From Pseudogracilibacillus auburnensis (GTDB lineage: Bacteria > Bacillota > Bacilli > Bacillales > Amphibacillaceae): a stretch of DNA of 64,000 nucleotides. The notes under the pieces are model-generated. The model made no database searches. It had not been told where the DNA came from and was given only the letters and a program-made list of their open reading frames with translations. The translations under genes were made by a program, and so were the position numbers. Positions within the stretch are counted from its first letter, which is position 1, and every line of letters begins with the position of its first letter. This document shows, piece by piece, positions 6,942 through 15,821 of this stretch. The DNA lies in the NCBI RefSeq assembly GCF_003201975.1, contig NZ_QJJQ01000007.1, forward strand, positions 62,001 to 126,000, read 5' to 3'.

Positions 6942-9236
6942 TTATTTGAAAAAAGTATTAAATATGCCTTGTTCTTTCTTAAATTGATACTGGACAGCTC
7001 CATGCAAATCTGTTCGTAAAATAATGACCTGTTCATCGGACAAAGTTTGAAGCACTTCTTCTGTTGGGTGACCATAAGAATTATGAACTCCTGCAGAAAT
7101 CAGCGCATAGGACGGTGCAATTTCTTGAAAAAAATGTGGATCTGTCGATGTATTACTGCCGTGATGCCCTACTTTTAGTACATCTACCCGGAGATTCCGA
7201 AATTTTTTCACGATATCTCTTTCAGTTGCCTTCCCTATATCACCAGTGAACAACCAGCTCTTCCCTCCAAGCTCTGTATACAACACTAAAGAGTTTTCAT
7301 TGTCATCATGCTTATCTTTTTCTGGCGATAATACATGAAAAGCTTGGGAGTTTCGAATAATTCTCTCGTTGAAATTGGCGTACGTAATGGGAAGGTTTGC
7401 CTCCTTCCATTCAGCCTTTGTTTGCTCATCTAGATCGTGATATGGACCAATAATTACTTCTTTTACTTCAAATCCCTCGATTATGTAACGAACACTTCCA
7501 TCATGGTCAAGATCATTATGACTAATAAACACAGCATCAATCGTATGAATTCCTCTTCCATACAAATAAGGTCTAATTATTTGCTTATACACTCTATCTG
7601 ACGGTTCAAAATCCGGGAAAGTAAAGGATGCCCCGGCATCGATAATAAAGACTCCTTTTCGGTACGGTAATTCAACAACAAATGCATCACCTTGACCGAT
7701 ATCTAACATTGTCACTGTACCTATTGGTGAAAAATATGGCCTTATCGTTAGGTAAATAATAAATAGGGCAACATACATGCCATATTGAAAAGATTTTATT
7801 TGATTTCGTTTTTCTAAAGAAATCATCAGAAAGACAAATAATAAATAGTAAATGATCACCAAGCTAATCGGAATTTCACCGATAATAAACGGGAAATTAA
7901 ACTTATCATCCACGATCATAATGAAATGAAGAAAATGTTGATGAATAAATAAAAAAATATGTTCAAATAATTCGATAACGATTGTTGGTAAAAATATGCT
8001 TAATAATATAATAAACATTGCTGGGATAACGAATAATGAAAAGTAAGGAACAACGATGACGTTTAATAAAATGGATAATGGTTGAAAAGTGGAGAAATAA
8101 TGGATCTGTAACGGTAAAATCATCATTTGAGACACGAAGCTAATTTGCAAAACACGTTCCATATTCGAGGTAGCTTCTGCGATCCATTTACTTGATAAAA
8201 TAAGACCAAATGTCACGGCAAAGGAAAGTTGAAAGCCGATATGATACACAATATATTTCTCTATGATAATTAATAATAGAAAGACAATACTTAATATATC
8301 TGTATAATTATATTTCAATTTGATTTTATTGATAAAGATTACGAATACAATCATTAAACTCGCACGCCATACGGACGGCTGACTACCTGCTAATATTGCG
8401 TAAATTGGTAAGAACACCATCATGATCCATTGTGCTTTTTCCTTCGTTGTAATAGAAAAACGAACTAAAACGAGGTAAATGATGCCTACAACAATACCAA
8501 TATGCAAGCCTGAAATGGCCAATATATGTGATAAACTCCATCGCTGGAACAGTTCAATCGTTTCTTGCTCCAATAAGCCATCGTGACCTAGTACAAGTGC
8601 GTGAAGCCATGCTGCTGTGTCTGTTTGTAATTTACTTTCTGTTTTATTTAATAAATAAGTTCTCATCGAATAAATCGATTGCATTAATGATTGATTTTCT
8701 TTACACGTAATATCTTCTAAAGTAGGAATGACTATTTGGTAGGAGATTGCTTTTTTTAATAAATATAGACGATAATCAAATTGATAAGGGTTTCTTGCCC
8801 CATCTGGTATGGATAAGGAAGCTTCTATTTTACAGACTGCACCATATTGGAGTTGTCCTACATGATGCTCTACTAACTCATTCTCATCATTCACAAAATA
8901 AACGATTACTATTTGCTCGCTTGTTCGTTCGTCCCTAAAGGTAAATTCGATTTTTTTATCTGTTTCTATGATGGGACTGACAATTTCACCATAAAAAACC
9001 GAGCGGCTTTCATTTACTTGTTCAGATGTTGATGTAGTAGGTGCTGGAAGATAAAAATAAAAGAAGAAAAAACTAAGAAGTGCTGAAATTAATAATGTTA
9101 TGCTTATTTTTTTCTGTACGTATACGTATAATAGCCAAAAAAAGAATAGACAAATTACTATATACGTATTTAATGACAAAGTGATCACACTTACTGTGGC
9201 ACTTAATGCAAATATATACCAATAATCTTTGCCCAT
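6942..9236 (-). CDS. comEC: Competence DNA channel protein ComEC
   Basis: ComEC forms the inner-membrane channel for single-stranded DNA in natural transformation. The 764-residue product has N-terminal membrane helices, an N-terminal soluble region (DUF4131-like), and the ComEC/Rec2 multi-helix domain (LSHILAISGLHIGIVVG). From about residue 500 it has a metallo-beta-lactamase-like domain with SHNDLDHDGS and KVGHHGSNTSTD, thought to degrade the non-transported strand. Length is normal and the frame is intact. It is the last gene of the comEA-EB-EC operon. The best Shine-Dalgarno (GGGAATGATC) lies inside a small inverted repeat. Confidence 0.95.
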   Translation of the reverse strand: MGKDYWYIFALSATVSVITLSLNTYIVICLFFFWLLYVYVQKKISITLLISALLSFFFFYFYLPAPTTSTSEQVNESRSVFYGEIVSPIIETDKKIEFTFRDERTSEQIVIVYFVNDENELVEHHVGQLQYGAVCKIEASLSIPDGARNPYQFDYRLYLLKKAISYQIVIPTLEDITCKENQSLMQSIYSMRTYLLNKTESKLQTDTAAWLHALVLGHDGLLEQETIELFQRWSLSHILAISGLHIGIVVGIIYLVLVRFSITTKEKAQWIMMVFLPIYAILAGSQPSVWRASLMIVFVIFINKIKLKYNYTDILSIVFLLLIIIEKYIVYHIGFQLSFAVTFGLILSSKWIAEATSNMERVLQISFVSQMMILPLQIHYFSTFQPLSILLNVIVVPYFSLFVIPAMFIILLSIFLPTIVIELFEHIFLFIHQHFLHFIMIVDDKFNFPFIIGEIPISLVIIYYLLFVFLMISLEKRNQIKSFQYGMYVALFIIYLTIRPYFSPIGTVTMLDIGQGDAFVVELPYRKGVFIIDAGASFTFPDFEPSDRVYKQIIRPYLYGRGIHTIDAVFISHNDLDHDGSVRYIIEGFEVKEVIIGPYHDLDEQTKAEWKEANLPITYANFNERIIRNSQAFHVLSPEKDKHDDNENSLVLYTELGGKSWLFTGDIGKATERDIVKKFRNLRVDVLKVGHHGSNTSTDPHFFQEIAPSYALISAGVHNSYGHPTEEVLQTLSDEQVIILRTDLHGAVQYQFKKEQGIFNTFFK

Positions 9237-9296
9237 ACAAGATCATTCCCGAAAAAAGTGGGAATAACGACACCACCTACCTTTCCTATATTATGC

Positions 9297-9767
9297 TTAC
9301 TTTTTATCTAGTTCTGTCGGAAGTAACTCAATCTTCAAATCTTGTAATTCAATCTTTTCGGTTCGAACATTTGACTCTTTAAATAATTCAATCGCTAATT
9401 CATTATTTTTGTAATCATTTGCATAATACACTTTTTCTACTCCTGCTTGTATGATTTGTTTACAGCAAAACAAACAAGGATAATGCGTCACATACATTTC
9501 CGTCCCGTTTGTTGGTACACCAAATTTGGCGCATTGTAATAAAGCATTTGCCTCCGCATGAACCGTTCGTACACAGTGCCCATCTACAATATTACAACCT
9601 TCATCAATACAATGTGTGCTATCTTTTACACTACCATTGTAACCACTTGCAATAATCCGGTTTTCCCTTACGATCACTGCACCAACCATTAATCTCGTAC
9701 ATGTGCTTCTAAGTGCTGCGATATGTGCTTGTGCCATAAAATATTGATCCCATGAAATTCGTTCCAT
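9297..9767 (-). CDS. comEB: dCMP deaminase family protein ComEB
   Basis: ComEB belongs to the zinc-dependent deoxycytidylate deaminases (dCMP to dUMP). In Bacillus it lies in the comE operon but is not required for DNA uptake. The 156-residue product has the zinc and catalytic motif HAEANAL and the downstream PCLFCCKQI (PCxxC). It also has extra Cys/His residues (CTRLMVGAVIV, THCIDEGCNI) typical of the dCMP rather than the cytidine deaminases. It sits 32 bases after comEA and 60 before comEC. Confidence 0.93.
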   Translation of the reverse strand: MERISWDQYFMAQAHIAALRSTCTRLMVGAVIVRENRIIASGYNGSVKDSTHCIDEGCNIVDGHCVRTVHAEANALLQCAKFGVPTNGTEMYVTHYPCLFCCKQIIQAGVEKVYYANDYKNNELAIELFKESNVRTEKIELQDLKIELLPTELDKK

Positions 9768-9799
9768 GCTATCTCTCCTCCTAAATGATTTCCAAATTA

Positions 9800-10405
9800 T
9801 TAAGGGACGATAATGCTTTCCTTCATATTTTCTACTGTCTTTTCCCCGATTCCATTTACCTCTATTAAATCTTCGACAGATTGAAAGGATCCATGCTCTT
9901 CACGATAGTCGATAATTGCTTGTGCCTTTTTAGGGCCAATCCCATTTAACGTTTGTATCTCTTCCAATGTAGCTTGATTAATGCGGATTTTATTCCTATC
10001 CTCATCGGTTGTTGTAGTTTCGCCTGGTGTAGATACCGCTATTATCTCTTCCCCTTCTTTTGGAACGATAATGACCATTTCATCGTGTACCCTTTGTGCC
10101 AAATTCATTTGAGTCTGATCTGCATCCTCTGTAAAGCCTCCGGCAATTGAAATAGCATCTGATACACGAACATGTTGATCCACTTCATATACACCCGGCT
10201 TCTGTACTTCTCCTTTTATATCGACGATAATACTTGTGTCTAGCTGCTCAGCTTCAACCTCTTCATCCACAAGCTCAATTGCTTGTTCAAAATCGGCTTC
10301 TGTTTGTACATCAAGTGGCTCTTCTTTCTTCATGTAAAAAATTCCGCCCAAAACTACGATCGCAACAATAATCATAACGAGATGTCGTTTTATTAGCTTT
10401 ATCAA
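9800..10405 (-). CDS. comEA: Competence DNA receptor ComEA
   Basis: ComEA is the membrane-anchored DNA receptor that brings double-stranded DNA to the uptake channel. Of about 201 residues, the first 25 form the anchor (HLVMIIVAIVVLGGIFYM). An acidic linker follows, then an SLBB-like domain (GEVQKPGVYEVDQHVRVSDA). The C-terminus has two helix-hairpin-helix motifs (LNGIGPKKAQAIIDYR and VNGIGEKTVENMK), which bind DNA. I chose the TTG at 10405, which follows a good AAGGGAAGTGAT. A TTG 24 bases upstream is also open but has no site. It is the first gene of the operon. Confidence 0.92.
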   Translation of the reverse strand: MIKLIKRHLVMIIVAIVVLGGIFYMKKEEPLDVQTEADFEQAIELVDEEVEAEQLDTSIIVDIKGEVQKPGVYEVDQHVRVSDAISIAGGFTEDADQTQMNLAQRVHDEMVIIVPKEGEEIIAVSTPGETTTTDEDRNKIRINQATLEEIQTLNGIGPKKAQAIIDYREEHGSFQSVEDLIEVNGIGEKTVENMKESIIVP

Positions 10406-10447
10406 TAATAGATCACTTCCCTTTCTCAAGGATAAATTAATATATCT

Positions 10448-10476
10448 ATTATATTCAGCCAGACATTAATTGTAAA
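10448..10476 (-). promoter_or_regulatory. Candidate promoter of the comE operon
   Basis: On the minus strand TTTACA (complement 10471-10476) and TATAAT (complement 10448-10453) are 17 bp apart. They lie just downstream of the yqeM terminator and about 45 bases before the comEA start. I did not find a clear paired ComK (K-box) site. Confidence 0.55.
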
Positions 10477-10491
10477 ACACGTAAAATAATG

Positions 10492-10520
10492 AAAATAGCC
10501 GAGATGCCTCGACTATTTTT
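10492..10520 (-). terminator. Terminator of the yqeG-yqeM operon
   Basis: On the minus strand AAATAGTCGAG pairs with CTCGGCTATTTT around GCAT, then a T-rich tail. The hairpin includes the yqeM stop codon, so termination is immediate and comEA needs its own promoter. Confidence 0.75.
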
Positions 10521-11256
10521 CTCCAACGATAAAAATTCTTTCACTCTTTTCACTTAAAAATGCCTTTTCAAGAGAAAAATCACGATAAAATTGAATTTTG
10601 CTAAATCCACATTTTTTCAATAATTGTTCATAAACTTTTATATCGTATGTGTGTTGATGATGAGTTTCATCAAAACGTATATAATGATCATTTTCTTTTC
10701 GAAAAAAAGTTAAGTAATGAAACATTTCTCCTTGCCTATCACCTTGTTCACAATCCCATATATAAGCAAGATCATCTGTTACCTCAGTAAATGTTTGATT
10801 CATTAACCGTTCTTCGGCATAGTGAATACTATGAATATCAAAAATAAATAATCCATTTGGAGATAAACTATTGTATACATGGTTAAAAACAGTTTCAACT
10901 TCATTCAATTCCGTTATATAGTTCATAACATCACAATAACTAATGAATAAGTCGATCTGATGAAATCCTGATAATTTTCTAATATCTTGTTGAATCCAGT
11001 TTACCGGTAGCTTGTGGTTTATTACTTTTTCTGTTGCACAGGCTAGCATTTCAATCGAGTAATCGACTCCCGTAACATGATAACCTAATTTCGCTAAACG
11101 GCTTGTTATTTCTCCAGTTCCACACCCTAAATCAACGATCGATTTAATCGAAGCATTCTTTCTCTTGATGATTTCGGTAGTAAACTGAACCCATTTATCA
11201 TATGGAGCGTGATCCATTAATTGATCATATATATAAGCAAACTGATGATACGACAT
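10513..11256 (-). CDS. yqeM: Class I SAM-dependent methyltransferase (YqeM)
   Basis: This is a Rossmann-fold methyltransferase of about 247 residues with motif I SIVDLGCGTGEITSRLAKLG, the acidic ribose-binding position VTGVDYSIEML and motif II/III regions (IDLFISYCDVMNYI). The substrate is unknown. The conserved position next to rsfS and yqeK has led others to suspect a role linked to translation, but nothing in the sequence shows it. The start MSYHQFAYIYDQLMDH at 11256 lies 2 bases past the rsfS stop, so translational coupling is likely. The frame upstream to 11301 is overlap with rsfS. Confidence 0.88.
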   Translation of the reverse strand: MSYHQFAYIYDQLMDHAPYDKWVQFTTEIIKRKNASIKSIVDLGCGTGEITSRLAKLGYHVTGVDYSIEMLACATEKVINHKLPVNWIQQDIRKLSGFHQIDLFISYCDVMNYITELNEVETVFNHVYNSLSPNGLFIFDIHSIHYAEERLMNQTFTEVTDDLAYIWDCEQGDRQGEMFHYLTFFRKENDHYIRFDETHHQHTYDIKVYEQLLKKCGFSKIQFYRDFSLEKAFLSEKSERIFIVGEK

Positions 11257-11258
11257 GA

Positions 11259-11612
11259 CTAGTCGTTTTCCCCGACCGTTATTTCTTGTGCATCGCCCCA
11301 TAAACGTTCTAAATTATAGTAGGAACGTTCATCTTTATGAAATATATGACAAATAATGTTATTAGTATCAATTAAAACCCATCTTGCTTGTTCAAAACCT
11401 TCCATCTGTTTGACGGGATATCCTTTTTCTTCTAGCCCTTCTTTTACAGATCGGGCAATAGCTTGTACTTGTCTTTCATTATTTCCGTGACAAATGACAA
11501 AATAATCTGCTACGGGCGTTAACTGTTGCATGTTTAACACGACACAATTTTCTGCTTTTCGATCTTCACAAGCTCTTACTACTGTTTCAAGCGTTTCGTT
11601 TACTTCTACCAA
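11259..11612 (-). CDS. rsfS: Ribosomal silencing factor RsfS
   Basis: RsfS (YqeL, DUF143) binds L14 on the 50S subunit and blocks subunit joining when nutrients are low. The 117-residue product has the conserved core VADYFVICHGNNERQVQAIA and the C-terminal WVLIDTNNIICHIFHKDERSYYNLERLWGDA. The start is a TTG at 11612 after AAAGGAGTGAT. The gene lies 7 bases after yqeK and before yqeM, the standard Bacillota order. Confidence 0.95.
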   Translation of the reverse strand: MVEVNETLETVVRACEDRKAENCVVLNMQQLTPVADYFVICHGNNERQVQAIARSVKEGLEEKGYPVKQMEGFEQARWVLIDTNNIICHIFHKDERSYYNLERLWGDAQEITVGEND

Positions 11613-11619
11613 TTAATTA

Positions 11620-12186
11620 TCACTCCTTTAAATTATTCGTTAATTCATTATATGCCAGAAATGTATCTGGATAAATCGTTGCATCTTTTTTCAGTAAAAA
11701 GATAATTGTATTTTGCAACACTTTTCTTGCCGCTTTTTTTAAATCTACTTTCGCTAACTGCCGTACTTCTTCTACGCCAGGAAATTGTCTGCCTGGTTCG
11801 ATATAATCGGAAACAAAAACGATTAGCTCGACATTACTCATTTGTTCCCTTCCGGTAGTATGGTAATAAATTGCATTTATTGTATCTACGTCTGTTATTC
11901 GAAATGTTTTTTTGGCAATCATGGCAGCAACGGGACCATGCCATAGTTCTTTATTATAATGTAATAACTGTCTTGGTAAATCATGTTTTTCAATATTATC
12001 TTTTAATTCACGATCTGTTTGACATTTTGCATAATCATGTAACAAAGCAGCAAGGGAAACTTTTTCCACTGATTCATCATAAAGGGTAGCAAGTTCGATC
12101 GCTGTTTCATATACCCTTATTGTATGTTCGTATCGATCATTAGACAACTCTTTTTTAACTTCTTCACGTATTTTATGAAGTTTCAT
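11620..12186 (-). CDS. yqeK: HD-domain hydrolase YqeK (Ap4A hydrolase family)
   Basis: YqeK-type HD proteins hydrolyse symmetrical diadenosine tetraphosphate to ADP. The 188-residue product has the metal-binding pattern RYEHTIRVYETA, AALLHDYAKC (the HD pair), LWHGPVAAM and YHTTGREQMS. The start overlaps the nadD end by 14 bases and follows GAAGGAG. Co-expression with nadD fits a nucleotide-metabolism link. The catalytic HD pair is intact. Confidence 0.93.
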   Translation of the reverse strand: MKLHKIREEVKKELSNDRYEHTIRVYETAIELATLYDESVEKVSLAALLHDYAKCQTDRELKDNIEKHDLPRQLLHYNKELWHGPVAAMIAKKTFRITDVDTINAIYYHTTGREQMSNVELIVFVSDYIEPGRQFPGVEEVRQLAKVDLKKAARKVLQNTIIFLLKKDATIYPDTFLAYNELTNNLKE

Positions 12187-12742
12187 ACAAGCGATGCTCC
12201 TTCATATAAGAATATACTTCTTTTGGGAGTAAATATTGAACTGGTAACCCTGTTTCGATTCTTTTCCTTATTTCTGTGGATGAAATATCAATTAAAGGCA
12301 CATTTACTTCTCGAATAGGGTAGCATGTGGTCAATCTATAGTTTGGGCGCTTCACACCAATAAATTGTATTTTTTCGACTAACTCATCTATTTGTTTCCA
12401 TTTCGGTAAATATTCAACCATGTCCGCCCCAATAATAAAGGAAAAGAAAAAGGTTGGGTATTTTTCCTGTAATTCATTAATCGTATCAATCGTGTATGAT
12501 GTTCCACGTCGATCTAATTCCATCGATTTTACTTTGAAATAAGCAGTATGTTCCGTCGCTTTTTCTACCATATGCAGACGATGTTCACTAGTTGATGTTG
12601 CCTTCCTTTTATGCGGTGGTTCATTTGTTGGAATAAACCATATTTCATCTAGTCCGCACGCATATTTTACTTCATCAGCGATAATAAAATGACCGATATG
12701 CGGGGGATCAAATGTACCCCCTAAAATTCCAATTTGCTTCAC
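12173..12742 (-). CDS. nadD: Nicotinate-nucleotide adenylyltransferase
   Basis: NadD joins ATP and nicotinate mononucleotide to make deamido-NAD in the cytoplasm. The 189-residue protein has the nucleotidyltransferase motif GGTFDPPHIGH at residues 8-18 and the second signature ISSTEIRKRI near the C-terminus. Both are complete. It is embedded in the yqeG-yqeM operon, 10 bases after yqeI. NadE, which completes NAD synthesis, is also in this window at 63.0-63.8 kb. Confidence 0.96.
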   Translation of the reverse strand: MKQIGILGGTFDPPHIGHFIIADEVKYACGLDEIWFIPTNEPPHKRKATSTSEHRLHMVEKATEHTAYFKVKSMELDRRGTSYTIDTINELQEKYPTFFFSFIIGADMVEYLPKWKQIDELVEKIQFIGVKRPNYRLTTCYPIREVNVPLIDISSTEIRKRIETGLPVQYLLPKEVYSYMKEHRLYETS

Positions 12743-12752
12743 TTTTTACACC

Positions 12753-13046
12753 TTATTCTGGAAGTACAATCTGATTATGATTTTCGGATTCTTTATATAA
12801 GACTATATTGTTCCCAATAATTTGGACAATTTCCGAGTTGGTTGCAACAGATATTTCATCTGCTACGGTGTATTTATCTTCTAAGCAATTTTGTAAAATA
12901 CTAATTTTTATTAGTTCTCGTTTTTCTAGCACATCTTCTAGTTGTTTGTTCAAATTTTCTGTTACCCCGCTTTTTCCAACTTGAAAAATAGGTTTTAAAT
13001 GATGGGATTTAGCCCGTAAAAATCTCTTTTGTTTCCCTGTTAACAT
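12753..13046 (-). CDS. yqeI: YhbY/YqeI family RNA-binding protein (CRM domain)
   Basis: This is a single CRM-domain protein of about 97 residues that associates with pre-50S particles in other bacteria. The sequence MLTGKQKRFLRAKSHHLKPI with FQVGKSGVTENL carries the GxxG-like RNA-binding loop (GKSG). The ATG at 13046 has GGAAGG 9 bases upstream. That site sits inside the last aroE codons, so aroE and yqeI are tightly coupled. Confidence 0.93.
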   Translation of the reverse strand: MLTGKQKRFLRAKSHHLKPIFQVGKSGVTENLNKQLEDVLEKRELIKISILQNCLEDKYTVADEISVATNSEIVQIIGNNIVLYKESENHNQIVLPE

Positions 13047-13051
13047 GCGAA

Positions 13052-13885
13052 TCAACCTTCCAATATATTTTGTAATTCTGTATCTAGATCATCCATTGGC
13101 GGTCGCTTGTCCGTCCAAATTTCAAATGCGTACTGTGCTTGATATAGTAACATAGTATGACCAAAATGGATTGATGCCCCAAGGCTCTCTGCCTCTTTTA
13201 ATAGTTTTGTTAGTAGCGGTTGATAAATGATATCACTAACGATTGCATCTTCTTTCAATTTTGTTAGATGAATAATTGCCTGATCTACGTGGGGCTTCAT
13301 TCCAACAGACGAAGTTTGAATGATAAGGTCAAATTGATCAGTCGTTTGTTCAGCCTCTTTTAATGTAATTGCCTTACATTGAGGATGATTTTCAATCAAA
13401 AGTATTGCTTTATCAATAGAGCGATTCGCTACCGTCACATGTTGATAACCATGTTGAATGAGTGCATGGAAAATACCTTTTGCCGCTCCACCCGCACCAA
13501 GAAGCAAGATTTTCTTTTCTTTTCCTTCTTTTAGAGACCGAAAACTACTTCGTAAAGACCTAACATACCCGTTTCCATCTGTATTATAGCCAATCCATTT
13601 CCCGCTTTTGCATAAAACTGTGTTGACTGCGCCAATTTTTTTTGCTTGTTCATCAATATCATCTAAAAAATCAATTATTTTTTCCTTATAAGGTACCGTG
13701 ATATTAAACCCGTTTATATTCATACTTCGTAATTTTCTCATTTCTTCTTCAAACGATACATTCGGGTCAATTTCAACTATAGAGTAGGTTCCTTGTAAGT
13801 TCGTTCTTTTTAAAAATTCCCCATGGATCCATGGTGATAATGAATGTTTAATGGGATACCCAATTAGGCCAAATTGATATGTCAT
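13052..13885 (-). CDS. aroE: Shikimate dehydrogenase
   Basis: AroE reduces 3-dehydroshikimate to shikimate with NADPH, step four of aromatic amino acid synthesis. The 277-residue product shows the substrate-binding SLSPWIHGEF, the catalytic Lys in NITVPYKEKI, the glycine-rich LLLGAGGAAKGI and the NADP-specificity loop ANRSIDKA. The start MTYQFGLIGYPIKHS is the family's usual one. It lies between yqeH and yqeI. Confidence 0.96.
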   Translation of the reverse strand: MTYQFGLIGYPIKHSLSPWIHGEFLKRTNLQGTYSIVEIDPNVSFEEEMRKLRSMNINGFNITVPYKEKIIDFLDDIDEQAKKIGAVNTVLCKSGKWIGYNTDGNGYVRSLRSSFRSLKEGKEKKILLLGAGGAAKGIFHALIQHGYQHVTVANRSIDKAILLIENHPQCKAITLKEAEQTTDQFDLIIQTSSVGMKPHVDQAIIHLTKLKEDAIVSDIIYQPLLTKLLKEAESLGASIHFGHTMLLYQAQYAFEIWTDKRPPMDDLDTELQNILEG

Positions 13886-13911
13886 TTTTGTTCCACCTTT
13901 TTTCCATCATT

Positions 13912-15015
13912 TTAAATAAAAGAATTCCGGATTGAAACAGCAACCCCTTTAGGACTATATACATCAATAGTAACATTACTATTTAAAATTGTAATCCATC
14001 CAAGCCCAGGAAAAACGATATCTGTATATTGTTCCTCGACCCGGTATGAATTTTTTATGAAGGGTGGCAGTGTCTTTAGTGTTTCCTCATTTGGAGGAGA
14101 TAACAATTTTCCAATTTGCTTTTCGTATAAGCTATCGGCATTCTCATGTTTTGTCCGATGAATCGGTAGTTCGTTAGCAAAATAACAGACAAAAGTTTGT
14201 TTGTCTCCTTTTACAAAATCAAATCGTGCTAAACCTCCGATAAATAATGTTTGTCCACTTTGTAATTGATAATTTCTCGGTTTTATTTCTTTCTTTGGTG
14301 TAATTATTTTTAAATCTTTTTTAGAAACATAATGAGCCATTTGATATGTGTTCATAATTCCAGGAGTATCGATTAAAGCACTACGATTATCTAACGGAAT
14401 TTTAATAAAACCTAACGTCGTGCCAGGAAAATAAGAGGTAGTAATTGCCTCTTTAATACCAGTGGACCTAGTGATAAACTGATTAATAAAGGTAGACTTT
14501 CCTACATTCGTTACCCCAACGACATATATATCTTTATAATTCCGTTCCATTTCCATTCTGACGGCTAACTCATCTAAATGATGGCCTTTGGCAGAAGAAA
14601 CGAGAAAAACATCAAGGACTTTTAAACCAGCTTCTTTTGCTAAGCGAAATAACCAATCTTTTAATTTCCGTTGATTCGTTGATTTTGGAAGTAAATCTAC
14701 TTTATTTCCAACTAATATGATTGGGTTATTCCCAACGATTCTTGGTAAACTTGTTAATAATGTGCCATTCACATCAAATATATCGATTAAATGTATAACT
14801 AAACTATTCGTTTTATTGATCGTACTTACCATATTTAAGTAATCATTGCTATCTAACGGAACGGTTGCATTTTTATTATAATGCCGTAACTGAAAACAGC
14901 GCTGACAAAGTAATTGATCTTTTTCAATGGAAGATTTAGGTGTAAAACCTAGTGCTTCTTTGTTTTCCGTTTGTAGCTTTATACCACAACCGTTACAAAT
15001 TAAATTATTCTCCAT
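13912..15015 (-). CDS. yqeH: Ribosome biogenesis GTPase YqeH
   Basis: YqeH is a circularly permuted GTPase needed for 30S assembly. The 367-residue protein begins with a zinc finger (CNGCGIKL then CQRCFQLRHYN). The permuted G-domain follows: G4 VGNKVDLL comes before G1 GVTNVGKST (about residue 170) and G3 DTPG. A C-terminal RNA-binding domain of the TRAP-like type ends the protein. The start overlaps the last codons of yqeG by 11 bases, so it is translationally coupled. Confidence 0.96.
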   Translation of the reverse strand: MENNLICNGCGIKLQTENKEALGFTPKSSIEKDQLLCQRCFQLRHYNKNATVPLDSNDYLNMVSTINKTNSLVIHLIDIFDVNGTLLTSLPRIVGNNPIILVGNKVDLLPKSTNQRKLKDWLFRLAKEAGLKVLDVFLVSSAKGHHLDELAVRMEMERNYKDIYVVGVTNVGKSTFINQFITRSTGIKEAITTSYFPGTTLGFIKIPLDNRSALIDTPGIMNTYQMAHYVSKKDLKIITPKKEIKPRNYQLQSGQTLFIGGLARFDFVKGDKQTFVCYFANELPIHRTKHENADSLYEKQIGKLLSPPNEETLKTLPPFIKNSYRVEEQYTDIVFPGLGWITILNSNVTIDVYSPKGVAVSIRNSFI

Positions 15016-15532
15016 CTGTCATTCTCCTCGTTAATTTTCCTTTCCGGTAAAAATAATTTAAAATAAGCCTTTCCACATTTCGGTTAAACTTGGTAATCGG
15101 TGCATCTGATTGAACGATAGGAACGACTAAAATAGTATAAAACCCCGCTTTGTTTCCACCAAGAATATCTGTTAGTAATTGATCCCCGATTACGACAATT
15201 TCGTCCGTTTCAAGTTCCATTTGTATTTTTGCTCGTTTAAAAGCTCGTTGTAACGGTTTTCGCGCTTGATAAATAAATGGTGTTCCTAATGGTTCGGCAA
15301 AAACAGTTACTCTTTCCTCATTATTATTCGAAAAAATCGTCACCTTTATGTTTGCATCATCCATTTTCTTGAGCCATGTAATAACTTCATCTGTAGCATG
15401 GCTAACATTCCAAGGTACAAGCGTATTATCTAAATCAATAATAATCCCCTTTTTTCCTTCTGCTTGTAAAAAGGTAGGTTCAATATCAAAAATACTTTTT
15501 ACGTGTTTATTTGGCAAAAATAAATTTAACAA
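15005..15532 (-). CDS. yqeG: YqeG family HAD IIIA phosphatase
   Basis: This is a 175-residue HAD-superfamily phosphatase. The nucleophile motif is GIIIDLDNTLVPWN, motif II is TIFSNNNE, motif III is the Lys in QARKPLQRAF, and motif IV is VVIGDQLLTDILGG. The physiological substrate is unknown. The TTG at 15532 follows GAGGTG. It is the first gene of the housekeeping operon. Its likely TATAAT (complement 15575-15580) lies right beside the end of an inverted-repeat element. Confidence 0.93.
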   Translation of the reverse strand: MLNLFLPNKHVKSIFDIEPTFLQAEGKKGIIIDLDNTLVPWNVSHATDEVITWLKKMDDANIKVTIFSNNNEERVTVFAEPLGTPFIYQARKPLQRAFKRAKIQMELETDEIVVIGDQLLTDILGGNKAGFYTILVVPIVQSDAPITKFNRNVERLILNYFYRKGKLTRRMTDGE

Positions 15533-15585
15533 ATGCTCACCTCAAATGTTTCATCCTAATGTTCATTGTAATCTATTATAGAGGA

Positions 15586-15731
15586 TGTTCAAAAAGTCCA
15601 ACAAAAATGACGCATCGAATTTCTGCGTTGGCTTGCTTTTCCGGTACTCACGTATGTAAAAGCATACGCTTCGTTCCTCAAAGCTAAGTCGCCTAGAACT
15701 TCTTGGTCCTTTTTATCGACCTTTTTGAACA
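15586..15731. repeat. MITE-like element, 'TGTTCAAAAAG' family, 146 bp copy
   Basis: The ends are inverted: TGTTCAAAAAG (15586-15596) and CTTTTTGAACA (15721-15731). Internal sequence next to the left end (CAACAAAAATGACGCATCGA, then TTTCTGCGTTGGC) also occurs at 45735-45768 and, inverted, at 51303-51338. There is no coding capacity. Confidence 0.85.
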
Positions 15732-15821
15732 CGTACTTATATAATCTCATATTTTGTATATATATGTCTAATTTGTGCGCAAAGTATAAAACGTTCGACA
15801 AATTTCCGACTTTTTCTTCAT

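Noticed and set aside
9244-9264. ATTCCC/GGGAAT hairpin before comEC as a terminator
   Set aside because: The T-rich stretch is in the loop, not after the stem, and the 3' arm contains the likely comEC ribosome binding site. It was left as a note in the comEC entry.
9073-9276. 67-codon minus-strand frame overlapping the comEC start
   Set aside because: It overlaps comEC out of frame and lacks a distinct Shine-Dalgarno sequence. The comEC reading is clearly the real one.
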